Assembly (NCBI GenBank): GCA_011052055.1
Contig: DRJW01000041.1
Coordinates: 1-5,478, forward strand
Source of the DNA: Nitrospirota bacterium
GTDB lineage: Bacteria; Nitrospinota_A; UBA7883
DNA length: 5,478 bases
Direction of reading: 5' to 3'
The notes under the pieces were generated by a model. It was not told the origin of the DNA. It ran no database searches and was given only the letters and a program-made list of their open reading frames with translations. Positions 1-5,478 of this stretch are shown here, piece by piece. Numbering within the stretch: the stretch's first letter is position 1; every line of letters begins with the position of its first letter. The position numbers were made by a program, and so were the translations under genes.

Positions 1-10
1 AACCTTTTAG

Positions 11-352
11 GTGATTGATCCTGTGCTGAAAGAAAATTTTAAGTATTTTATCGACAATTACGACTTCGATATGCTTTTCGAATGGGTAAACAACGCCGAT
101 TGGTTAGTTGTCCTGATGAATCCTTACGTTCTGGCTCCGCTGGTGTTAATTATCGCTATGATGATGCATCCTAAAACAACGGCCATCGGCCAGAACGCTC
201 TGATCATTATTCCCGCCGTCGGATACCTTTTCGTCACGTTTGTCATTCTTAAAAACGACATAATTTCAAGCATAGGTCCTTTTATCATGGCCGGTATCGC
301 CTTTTTTGGCATCGTCGGAACCCTTATCTACACCCAGCTGTTAAAAGACTAA
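11..352 (+). CDS. Small predicted membrane protein with three transmembrane segments, function unknown
   Basis: I do not recognise this 113-residue protein. The sequence shows a polar, acidic and aromatic N-terminus (residues 1-30), then three hydrophobic stretches long enough to span a membrane: about 31-52, 63-80 and 88-110. The second and third are joined by a short polar loop (KNDIISS), and the protein ends in a short charged tail. No signal peptide, cysteine pair or catalytic motif is visible. The GTG start is the first possible one, because a TAG in the same frame lies directly before it (8-10). A preceding gene could end at that TAG, or at the TGA in 12-14, which would give a GTGA-type coupled overlap; the window edge hides which. 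An internal ATG at 71 is possible but has no visible ribosome binding site and would keep all three segments. It lies 20 bases before the RmlC-like gene on the same strand, so a role in envelope polysaccharide handling is possible, by position only. Confidence 0.72.
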   Translation: MIDPVLKENFKYFIDNYDFDMLFEWVNNADWLVVLMNPYVLAPLVLIIAMMMHPKTTAIGQNALIIIPAVGYLFVTFVILKNDIISSIGPFIMAGIAFFGIVGTLIYTQLLKD

Positions 353-363
353 CCTGAATTGAT

Positions 364-368
364 GGGGA
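364..368 (+). promoter_or_regulatory. Ribosome binding site of the RmlC-like gene
   Basis: The purine run GGGGA lies four bases before the GTG at 373. It supports that non-ATG start. An in-frame TGA at 355-357 rules out a substantial N-terminal extension. Confidence 0.5.
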
Positions 369-372
369 TAAC

Positions 373-834
373 GTGCCTTTTATAGAGGGAGTGGCGGTAA
401 AAAAACTGAAAGTAATTCCCGATGAACGGGGAAAATTGATGGAGATTCTCCGCCACGATGATGAAATATTCGGTAAATTCGGCCAAGTGTATATTACTAC
501 CGCGTATCCAGGAGTAGTCAAAGCCTGGCATTTCCATAACTTTCAGGACGATCATTTCACCGTGCTCCGGGGAATGATGAAAGTGGTTCTTTATGACGGA
601 CGCGAGGACTCTCCTACCCACGGGAAACTTAATGAATTTTTCATCGGTGAAGACAACCAGATGGTCGTAAAAATTCCCAAACGGGTGATTCACGGTTTTA
701 AATGCATTTCAGCGACCGAGGCCATGGTATTGAACGTTGTCACCGAACCTTATAATCATGAAAATCCGGATGAGCACAGGGTCGATCCTCACGATAACAA
801 CATCGACTACGACTGGAGCAGGAAGGACGGCTAG
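373..834 (+). CDS. rfbC: RmlC-type cupin, dTDP-4-dehydrorhamnose 3,5-epimerase family (short form)
   Basis: This 153-residue protein belongs to the RmlC cupin family, whose members epimerise C3 and C5 of dTDP-4-keto-6-deoxy-glucose on the way to dTDP-L-rhamnose in the cytoplasm. Visible signatures are DERG (17-20), GVVKAWHFH (47-55, matching GVLRGLHFQ, with H53 at the catalytic-base position), DGREDSPTHG (75-84) and IPKRVIHGF (101-109, with H107 matching the second conserved histidine). By hand alignment to the Salmonella enzyme from memory, the catalytic tyrosine of the 'FLYK' motif is replaced by L120 in 'MVLN'. The protein is also about 30 residues shorter than the usual 180-185, ending in a DPHDNN...DWSRKDG tail. 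I recall similar short proteins annotated as this epimerase in other bacteria, so it is probably an established subgroup. Exact activity (3,5-epimerase, single epimerase or isomerase) is open. The GTG start has a ribosome binding site, and only 3 bases separate the gene from rmlB. Confidence 0.87.
   Translation: MPFIEGVAVKKLKVIPDERGKLMEILRHDDEIFGKFGQVYITTAYPGVVKAWHFHNFQDDHFTVLRGMMKVVLYDGREDSPTHGKLNEFFIGEDNQMVVKIPKRVIHGFKCISATEAMVLNVVTEPYNHENPDEHRVDPHDNNIDYDWSRKDG
821..827 (+). promoter_or_regulatory. Ribosome binding site of rmlB, inside the end of the RmlC-like gene
   Basis: GGAAGGA lies within the last codons of the RmlC-like gene, ten bases before the TTG at 838. It supports the rare TTG start. 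The in-frame TAG at 832-834 means no earlier start in this frame could be used without crossing a stop, and the resulting N-terminus (MRILVTGAAG) begins exactly where the Rossmann fold should. Confidence 0.5.
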
Positions 835-837
835 AAA

Positions 838-1857
838 TTGAGAATTCTAGTCACCGGGGCCGCCGGCTTTATCGGCGGTAACTATGTCCTTTTCCGTCTT
901 GAAAATTATCCCGGCGATACCATCGTAAGTCTCGACAAACTGACATACGCAGGTAATCTTGAAAATCTGGCCTCCGTCATGGATGATCCGAGGCATCAAT
1001 TTGTAAAAGGAGATATCGCGGACTCCAATCTGGTCGAGGAGCTTTTCGACGCTCAGGATAAGCGGTTTGACGCTGTAATAAATTTCGCCGCCGAATCCCA
1101 TGTCGACAGATCGATCGATAATCCGGACATCTTTTTAAAGACGAACACTTTCGGGGCTTTCACACTATTAGAAGCAGTCCGGCGGCATGGGGCCGGAATG
1201 TTCATTCAGGTTTCCACCGATGAAGTCTACGGCTCTCTTGGGCTCGACGATCCTTCATTCACGGAGACTACCACGATTGATCCTTCCAGCCCATACTCGG
1301 CGTCGAAAGCCTCGGCTGATTTTATGGCGCTGTCTTATTACCGCACATACCAGATCCCTGTAATTGTCACCAGGTGCTCCAACAACTACGGATCCTACCA
1401 GTTCCCGGAAAAACTGATCCCGCTTTTTATCAACAACCTTCTAAACGACAAACAAGTCCCTATATACGGCTCTGGAGAAAACACGCGCGACTGGATACAT
1501 GTCCGGGATCATTGCGGCGCCATAAACTTGATTCTGGAAAAAGGAAAAAGCGGCGATGTCTACAACATTGGCGGTCAGTGCGAGAAAAAGAATATTGAAA
1601 TCGCCGATCACCTTATAGAAATGATGGGCAAAGACAAATCGATGAAAAAATTCGTGACCGACCGGCCCGGCCACGACTTCCGCTATTCGATGGATATCTC
1701 AAAGATGGAGAGCGAGCTTGGATGGCGCCCCGCTGTAAAGTTTGAGGACGGTCTTAAAGAAACGGTGGACTGGTATAAAAACAATCGCGCATGGCTCGAA
1801 AAAGTCACAAGCGGAGCGTATCGCGGCTATTACGACAAGATGTACAAGAACCGGTAG
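838..1857 (+). CDS. rfbB: dTDP-glucose 4,6-dehydratase
   Basis: RmlB/RfbB converts dTDP-D-glucose to dTDP-4-keto-6-deoxy-D-glucose with bound NAD+, the second step of dTDP-L-rhamnose synthesis. The 339-residue protein is an extended short-chain dehydrogenase within the family's usual 320-360 residues. Visible motifs in order: NAD-binding GAAGFIG (7-13); the RmlB-typical DKLTYAGNLENL (33-44); AAESHVDRSI (84-93); the Thr-Asp-Glu dehydratase trio T127-D128-E129 in STDEVYG; YSASK (153-157) with catalytic Tyr153 and Lys157; RCSNNYGSYQFPEKLIP (179-195); GSGENTRDWIHVRDH (211-225); and DRPGHDFRY (275-283). The trio and the DKLTYAGNL motif separate it from GalE-type epimerases and GDP-mannose dehydratases. 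All catalytic residues are intact. It starts with TTG, three bases after the RmlC-like gene's stop, and ends three bases before rmlD, so translational coupling is likely. The product could also feed other 6-deoxysugars. Confidence 0.96.
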   Translation: MRILVTGAAGFIGGNYVLFRLENYPGDTIVSLDKLTYAGNLENLASVMDDPRHQFVKGDIADSNLVEELFDAQDKRFDAVINFAAESHVDRSIDNPDIFLKTNTFGAFTLLEAVRRHGAGMFIQVSTDEVYGSLGLDDPSFTETTTIDPSSPYSASKASADFMALSYYRTYQIPVIVTRCSNNYGSYQFPEKLIPLFINNLLNDKQVPIYGSGENTRDWIHVRDHCGAINLILEKGKSGDVYNIGGQCEKKNIEIADHLIEMMGKDKSMKKFVTDRPGHDFRYSMDISKMESELGWRPAVKFEDGLKETVDWYKNNRAWLEKVTSGAYRGYYDKMYKNR

Positions 1858-1860
1858 CAA

Positions 1861-2703
1861 ATGAGACTCGGAGTCACAGGCGCGAAGGGATTGCTGGGAA
1901 GCGCCATTGTCCGCTGTATTAACAATGTACTGCCCGGAGCGACCGTAGTCCCTTTTATAAAAAGCGATTTCGACATTACAGACAAAGACGCTGTGTATAA
2001 GGCTGTGTCCGGCGCCGATCTGGACGTTCTCATAAACTGCGCCGCTTATTCCGCAGTTGATAAAGCGGAGCGGGAGGCGGATTTGGCATACGCCGTTAAC
2101 GCGACCGCTACCGGACATATCGCCGGAGCCTGTGCGTCAACCGGCGTAAAACTTGTTCACATCTCGTCCGATTATGTTTTTGACGGCGCGAAAAAAGAGC
2201 CTTATACAGAAGATGACCCGCCCTGCCCCATCGGCGCCTACGCAAGATCGAAAGCGGATGGTGAGAAAGAGGTGTTGTCGAAATGTCCCGGCGCGCTAAT
2301 TATACGCTCGGCGTGGCTGTACGGTCACGACGGCCCTAACTTCGTCGCCACAATTTTAGAAAAAGGAAAAAGCGCGGGAAAACTTAACGTGGTAAACGAC
2401 CAGATCGGCTCGCCCACATACACAGACGACCTCGCCCTTGCCATCGGACGGCTGATAGAAAAAAAAGCTACAGGAATTGTGAACGCCGTAAACTCCGGCT
2501 ACTGCTCATGGTACGACCTGGCGGTGGAAGCGCTAAATCTCGCCCGGCTCGATAATGTAAAAATTTCGCCCGTAAGCTCGGAAGAATACAAGACGCTTGC
2601 GGCCCGTCCCAAAAACTCACAGCTCGACACTTCGCTGTACGAGAGGATAACCGGCGCGCCGCCTCGTCACTGGCGCTCTGCGTTAAAAGAATTTGTTATA
2701 TAA
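1861..2703 (+). CDS. rfbD: dTDP-4-dehydrorhamnose reductase
   Basis: RmlD/RfbD carries out the last step of the pathway, reducing dTDP-4-keto-L-rhamnose to dTDP-L-rhamnose with NAD(P)H. The protein is 280 residues, within the family's normal 280-300. Motifs in order: GAKGLLG nucleotide-binding loop (7-13); NCAAYSAVDKAE (59-70); SSDYVFDG (102-109); YARSK (127-131) with catalytic Tyr127 and Lys131; RSAWLYG (149-155); DQIGSPTYT (180-188); and RPKNSQLD (249-256). These are characteristic of RmlD rather than of RmlB-like dehydratases. The third catalytic position, threonine in the usual STDYVFDG, is serine here (S103), which keeps the hydroxyl. ATG start three bases after the rmlB stop; no strong ribosome binding site is visible, so coupling to rmlB translation is likely. 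Its last 8 bases overlap the 3' end of leuS on the other strand. The homologous methionine adenosyltransferase beta-like proteins are a less likely alternative. Confidence 0.95.
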   Translation: MRLGVTGAKGLLGSAIVRCINNVLPGATVVPFIKSDFDITDKDAVYKAVSGADLDVLINCAAYSAVDKAEREADLAYAVNATATGHIAGACASTGVKLVHISSDYVFDGAKKEPYTEDDPPCPIGAYARSKADGEKEVLSKCPGALIIRSAWLYGHDGPNFVATILEKGKSAGKLNVVNDQIGSPTYTDDLALAIGRLIEKKATGIVNAVNSGYCSWYDLAVEALNLARLDNVKISPVSSEEYKTLAARPKNSQLDTSLYERITGAPPRHWRSALKEFVI

Positions 2704-5215
2704 CCACGTTCACAAGTTTGCCGGGGACGACGATCACTTTACGCACCGGTTTATCTCCGATAAAGCCTTTCACTTTTTCATCGGCGAACGCCAGTTTTTC
2801 CATCTCCTCTTTTGACACATCCGGCGAAGCGCTGAATTTGCCGCGCAGTTTTCCGTTTACCTGTACAACTATCAAAACTTCCTCGTCTTTAAGGCATGCG
2901 TCGTTGGCGACTGGCCACAACTCGTCTGTGACAGGCTCCGTATGGCCGATCATCTCCCAAATTTCGCTGGAAAAATGCGGGGTGAACGGTTGCAATAAAA
3001 GCGCGATATACTCAACGGCTTCACGAAGAACGGCGCATGAGAGCGGATCGTCTTTAAATTTGTAAGCCGTTAACGTGTTTAGAAATTCCATAACAGAGGC
3101 AATGGCTGTGTTGAACTGGAACCTGTCGAAATCGGAGGTTACTTTGGCTATGGTTTTATGGGTGGCCCTGACGATAATTGCAAGGTCTTTGGGCATTTCG
3201 CCAATTTTTCCAGGCGCTCCTTCGGTAACCTCGGCCCCTTTTTTTATCGATTCGATATTTCCCTCCACCAGTCTGTAGACGCGGTTTAAGAAACGGAACG
3301 AGCCTTCGATGCCCGCGTCGCTCCATTCCAGATCACGCTCCGGCGGCGCGGCGAAGAGTATGAACAGCCTTGTCGCGTCCGCGCCAAATTTGCGGACAAT
3401 ACCGTCGAGAGGCACGACGTTGCCTTTCGATTTACTCATCTTCGCGCCGTCTTTAATCACCATCCCCTGTGTCAACAATCGCCTGAAAGGCTCGTTCACG
3501 CTGACAGCGCCGATATTATTAAGGAATTTTGTGAAAAACCGGGCGTAGAGAAGATGGAGTATGGCGTGCTCGATTCCGCCCACATATTGATCCACCGGCA
3601 TCCAGTAATCGACATCCTCCCTGTCCGCCAGCGCAGTTTTGAGCCTGGCCGAAGTGTAACGGTTGAAATACCACGACGAGCAGATGAACGTATCCATCGT
3701 GTCGGTTTCACGCCTGCCGGGGCCGCCGCACTTCGGGCATATGGTGTCTATGAACGAATCGAGCCCGGCGATGGGAGACAGCCCGCTTTCGGGAAATTCA
3801 ACATTCGTCGGCAAGATCACCGGCAGTTGATCGTCGGGCGCGCGCACCGGCCCGCATTTGTCGCAATATATAATCGGAATGGGAGCGCCCCAATATCTCT
3901 GGCGGGAGACGCCCCAGTCGCGCAGGCGATAATTGATAGTCCGCTCTCCTATCCCCTTCTCCTTTAAATATTCGGCTACTTTGGCCATCCCCTCTTTCCT
4001 GTTATCAAGACCGTTAAAGGGGCCGGAGTTTACCATCAGGCCGTCGCCGGTATACGCCTCCACGAGCGCGTCTCCATCCAGCGCCAACTCTTCCGGACTT
4101 TCCTCAACAGATTTTTTATCTTCGGCGATCACGACTCTTATCTGAAGATCGTATTTGCGAGCGAACTCGAAATCGCGCTGATCGTGGGCGGGAACGCTCA
4201 TTATCGCGCCGGAGCCATATTCAATAAGAACGAAGTTTGCGATCCATATCGGAATCAATTCGTTGTTTAACGGATTTACGGCGTAGCGCCCGGTGAACAC
4301 ACCCTCTTTTTCGACCCCTTCGGCTGATCTTTCTATTGTGTTTTGGGAAACGGTTTTTCTGATAAAGTTTTCCACACCCTCCGCAAGCTCCGTTCCGCAG
4401 GCTAGCTTCCGGGATAAAGGATGCTCCGGCGCCAAAGCCATGAAAGTGGCCCCGTAGAGCGTGTCCGGTCTTGTTGTAAAAACCGTAATATCGCCTCCTC
4501 CTTCGATTTTGAAATCGACCTGCGCGCCGAACGATTTGCCTATCCAGTTTTTCTGCATGGTAAGCACACGCAAAGGCCAGTCTCCTTCAAGCTGTTTTAA
4601 ACCTTTGAGAAGATCCTCGGCGTAATCGGTGATTTTCAGAAACCACCCGTCTCTTTCTTGTTGCTCGACCTTGTTGTCACACCGCCAGCAGAGCCCGTCT
4701 ATAACCTGCTCATTGGCCAGAACCGTGACGCAGGTAGCGCACCAGTTTACGAAAGATTTTTTGCGATAGGCGATCCCCTCATCGAACATTCTGGCGAAAA
4801 TCCACTGTGTCCATTTGTAATAGCCGGGATGGCTCGTCGCCACCTCCCTTTCCCAGTCGTAGGAAATGCCGATCATTTTGAACTGGCTTCGCATCTCGTC
4901 GATATTGTTTGAAGTCCATTTGTAAGGATGGCTTTTGTTCGCGATGGCCGCGTTTTCAGCAGGCATGCCGAAAGAGTCCCAGCCTATGGGGTGGAGGACA
5001 TTGAATCCCTGCATCCGTTTCCGCCGCGCGATGGCGTCGCCTATCGCGTAATTTCGAAGATGCCCAACGTGCAGTTTACCGGAAGGATAAGGGAACATCT
5101 CAAGGAGGTAGAACTTTTTCTTTTGTCTGTCCCGCTCCACCCTGAACACGCCAGACTTGTCCCAGCGTCCCTGCCATTTGGCCTCAATGGCCTTATAATC
5201 GTAAATGTTTGACAT
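2696..5215 (-). CDS. leuS: Leucyl-tRNA synthetase
   Basis: Class I synthetase charging tRNA-Leu with leucine in the cytoplasm; essential. The 839-residue protein is full length for bacterial LeuRS (820-880). In order: HIGH-type signature HVGH (49-52) after PYPSGKL; a Cys4 zinc site (C159, C162, C176, C179) around VLANEQV; the CP1 editing domain from NWIGKS (223-228), with the threonine-rich TTRPDT (247-252, T252 at the known editing-specificity position) and GSGAIMSVPAHDQRD (334-348, D348 matching the amino-group-binding aspartate); RDWGVSRQRYWGAPIP (432-447); a second Cys4 site (C451, C454, C493, C496); KMSKS (592-596); an alpha-helical anticodon domain from about 620; and a C-terminal tRNA-binding domain with VQVNGKLRG (784-792). 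The ATG at 5215 is preferred over an in-frame ATG at 5278 because MSNIYDYKAIE is the family's usual N-terminus and AGGGA lies five bases upstream. No damage is visible. It faces the rml genes and shares no pathway with them. Confidence 0.98.
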   Translation of the reverse strand: MSNIYDYKAIEAKWQGRWDKSGVFRVERDRQKKKFYLLEMFPYPSGKLHVGHLRNYAIGDAIARRKRMQGFNVLHPIGWDSFGMPAENAAIANKSHPYKWTSNNIDEMRSQFKMIGISYDWEREVATSHPGYYKWTQWIFARMFDEGIAYRKKSFVNWCATCVTVLANEQVIDGLCWRCDNKVEQQERDGWFLKITDYAEDLLKGLKQLEGDWPLRVLTMQKNWIGKSFGAQVDFKIEGGGDITVFTTRPDTLYGATFMALAPEHPLSRKLACGTELAEGVENFIRKTVSQNTIERSAEGVEKEGVFTGRYAVNPLNNELIPIWIANFVLIEYGSGAIMSVPAHDQRDFEFARKYDLQIRVVIAEDKKSVEESPEELALDGDALVEAYTGDGLMVNSGPFNGLDNRKEGMAKVAEYLKEKGIGERTINYRLRDWGVSRQRYWGAPIPIIYCDKCGPVRAPDDQLPVILPTNVEFPESGLSPIAGLDSFIDTICPKCGGPGRRETDTMDTFICSSWYFNRYTSARLKTALADREDVDYWMPVDQYVGGIEHAILHLLYARFFTKFLNNIGAVSVNEPFRRLLTQGMVIKDGAKMSKSKGNVVPLDGIVRKFGADATRLFILFAAPPERDLEWSDAGIEGSFRFLNRVYRLVEGNIESIKKGAEVTEGAPGKIGEMPKDLAIIVRATHKTIAKVTSDFDRFQFNTAIASVMEFLNTLTAYKFKDDPLSCAVLREAVEYIALLLQPFTPHFSSEIWEMIGHTEPVTDELWPVANDACLKDEEVLIVVQVNGKLRGKFSASPDVSKEEMEKLAFADEKVKGFIGDKPVRKVIVVPGKLVNVVI

Positions 5216-5220
5216 CTTGA

Positions 5221-5225
5221 TCCCT
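5221..5225 (-). promoter_or_regulatory. Ribosome binding site of leuS
   Basis: Read on the minus strand this is AGGGA, five bases before the ATG at 5215. The upstream ATG at 5278 has no comparable purine run at the right distance (it is preceded by TTTCGCGATAGA). The site decides the start of leuS. Confidence 0.65.
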
Positions 5226-5279
5226 GAAAATATCGGCTTTAAAACTTTGTTGCGATAACATATCCTAAAGCGGCTCATT

Positions 5280-5478
5280 CTATCGCGAAAGCTGGAATAT
5301 CATAAGGGCATTTACACAATATTTTAACGAATAATGGATGTGGATCGAATATTCAGGCTCGGCGGGTCTGCCTGGGTTTTCACTATAGGGAACCTCTAAA
5401 AATCCATTTCTGCTACAATCGGCTGTAAAAGGCGCCATGCTTCGTTGACGAGTCAAAATCGTCCTCAGAGTAGTTATT
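5280..5478 (-). other. Short minus-strand open frame reaching the window edge; possible repeat or gene remnant
   Basis: Reading leftward from the window edge, one frame stays open until a TAG at 5280-5282. It has an internal ATG at 5438 that would give 52 residues (beginning MAPFTADCSRNGFLEVPYSE and ending ALMIFQLSR); including the edge, about 65 codons are open. No ribosome binding site precedes that ATG (the upstream bases are TCAACGAAG), and the composition, rich in Tyr, His, Pro and Cys, resembles no domain I can name. I have an uncertain impression of having seen similar short translations in unrelated intergenic regions, which would fit an interspersed repeat rather than a gene. It could equally be chance, or the end of a gene entering from the right. 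It lies directly upstream of leuS. Confidence 0.25.
5299..5327 (-). promoter_or_regulatory. Possible sigma-70-type promoter for leuS
   Basis: On the minus strand, TTAAAA (plus-strand 5322-5327, four of six matches to TTGACA) and TATGAT (5299-5304, five of six matches to TATAAT) are separated by 17 bases. Transcription would begin near 5291 and leave a leader of about 75 bases before the leuS ATG. The surrounding DNA is AT-rich, so such matches arise by chance, and the element overlaps the short minus-strand open frame at 5280-5478. This is the best candidate I see for leuS, not a demonstrated promoter. Confidence 0.3.

Noticed and set aside
349..693. A 114-codon minus-strand open frame opposite the RmlC-like gene
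   Set aside because: It is antisense to a well-supported cupin gene and its translation has no recognisable features.
1699..2118. A 139-codon minus-strand open frame across the rmlB-rmlD junction
   Set aside because: It opposes two genes with full sets of family motifs and has no independent support.
1537..2374. A 16-base exact direct repeat (GAAAAAGGAAAAAGCG) at 1537-1552 in rmlB and 2359-2374 in rmlD, both encoding EKGKS
   Set aside because: It is a purine-rich low-complexity coding string at unrelated positions of the two proteins. Coincidence of codon use is more likely than a recombination or regulatory site.
2755..2810. Possible rml-operon terminator just downstream of rmlD around GGCGAACGCC followed by T residues (2783-2800)
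   Set aside because: The stem is only three pairs with a four-base loop, and the sequence is coding for leuS on the other strand. It is not a credible intrinsic terminator.
3554..3967. A 137-codon plus-strand open frame and several shorter ones within the leuS region
   Set aside because: They lie entirely antisense to a complete, motif-rich leuS, resemble no known protein, and lack ribosome binding sites. They are shadows of the coding strand.
5216..5300. T-box or other riboswitch in the leuS leader
   Set aside because: No T-box consensus (TGGNACCGCG) or terminator-antiterminator pair is visible, and the likely leader is only about 75 bases. A 6-base inverted repeat (GCGATA 5252-5257, TATCGC 5281-5286) with a 23-base loop is too weak to call.
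5351..5380. Hairpin ATTCAGGC / GCCTGGGT (5351-5358 with 5370-5377) followed by TTT, resembling a plus-strand terminator
   Set aside because: The stem needs two G-T pairs and an 11-base loop, the T-tract is short, and no plus-strand gene ends nearby, so there is nothing for it to terminate.

Overview
This window looks like ordinary chromosomal DNA from a Gram-negative-type bacterium of roughly even base composition (estimated by eye). I cannot place it firmly. The short RmlC-like protein that ends in a 'DPHD...DW.RKDG' tail, and the gene content in general, remind me of Desulfobacterota-, Nitrospirota- or Nitrospinota-like lineages. That is recollection, not proof.

Layout. Positions 11-2703 (+ strand) hold a tightly packed four-gene run: a small unrecognised protein with three predicted membrane segments (11-352), a short RmlC-type cupin epimerase (373-834), dTDP-glucose 4,6-dehydratase RmlB (838-1857) and dTDP-4-dehydrorhamnose reductase RmlD (1861-2703). 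Gaps between the genes are 20, 3 and 3 bases, so they are very probably one transcript whose promoter lies left of the window. On the opposite strand, leucyl-tRNA synthetase LeuS (2696-5215) converges on rmlD, and the two coding regions overlap by 8 bases at their 3' ends. Positions 5216-5478 hold the LeuS ribosome binding site, a possible promoter, and a stretch that is open in one minus-strand frame to the window edge and may be an interspersed repeat or gene remnant.

How the genes work together. RmlB, the RmlC-like protein and RmlD correspond to the last three steps from dTDP-glucose to dTDP-L-rhamnose, a donor for surface polysaccharides. The first enzyme, RmlA, is not in the window. The small membrane protein is linked only by position. 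LeuS is a complete housekeeping enzyme with both active-site signatures, an editing domain and two Cys4 zinc sites, and is functionally unrelated.

I found no CRISPR array, insertion sequence, tRNA, rRNA or defence system. The observations most worth a second look are: the RmlC-like protein lacks the usual catalytic tyrosine; rmlC, rmlB and rmlD share one reading frame broken only by two TAG codons; and the segment right of leuS is unexplained.
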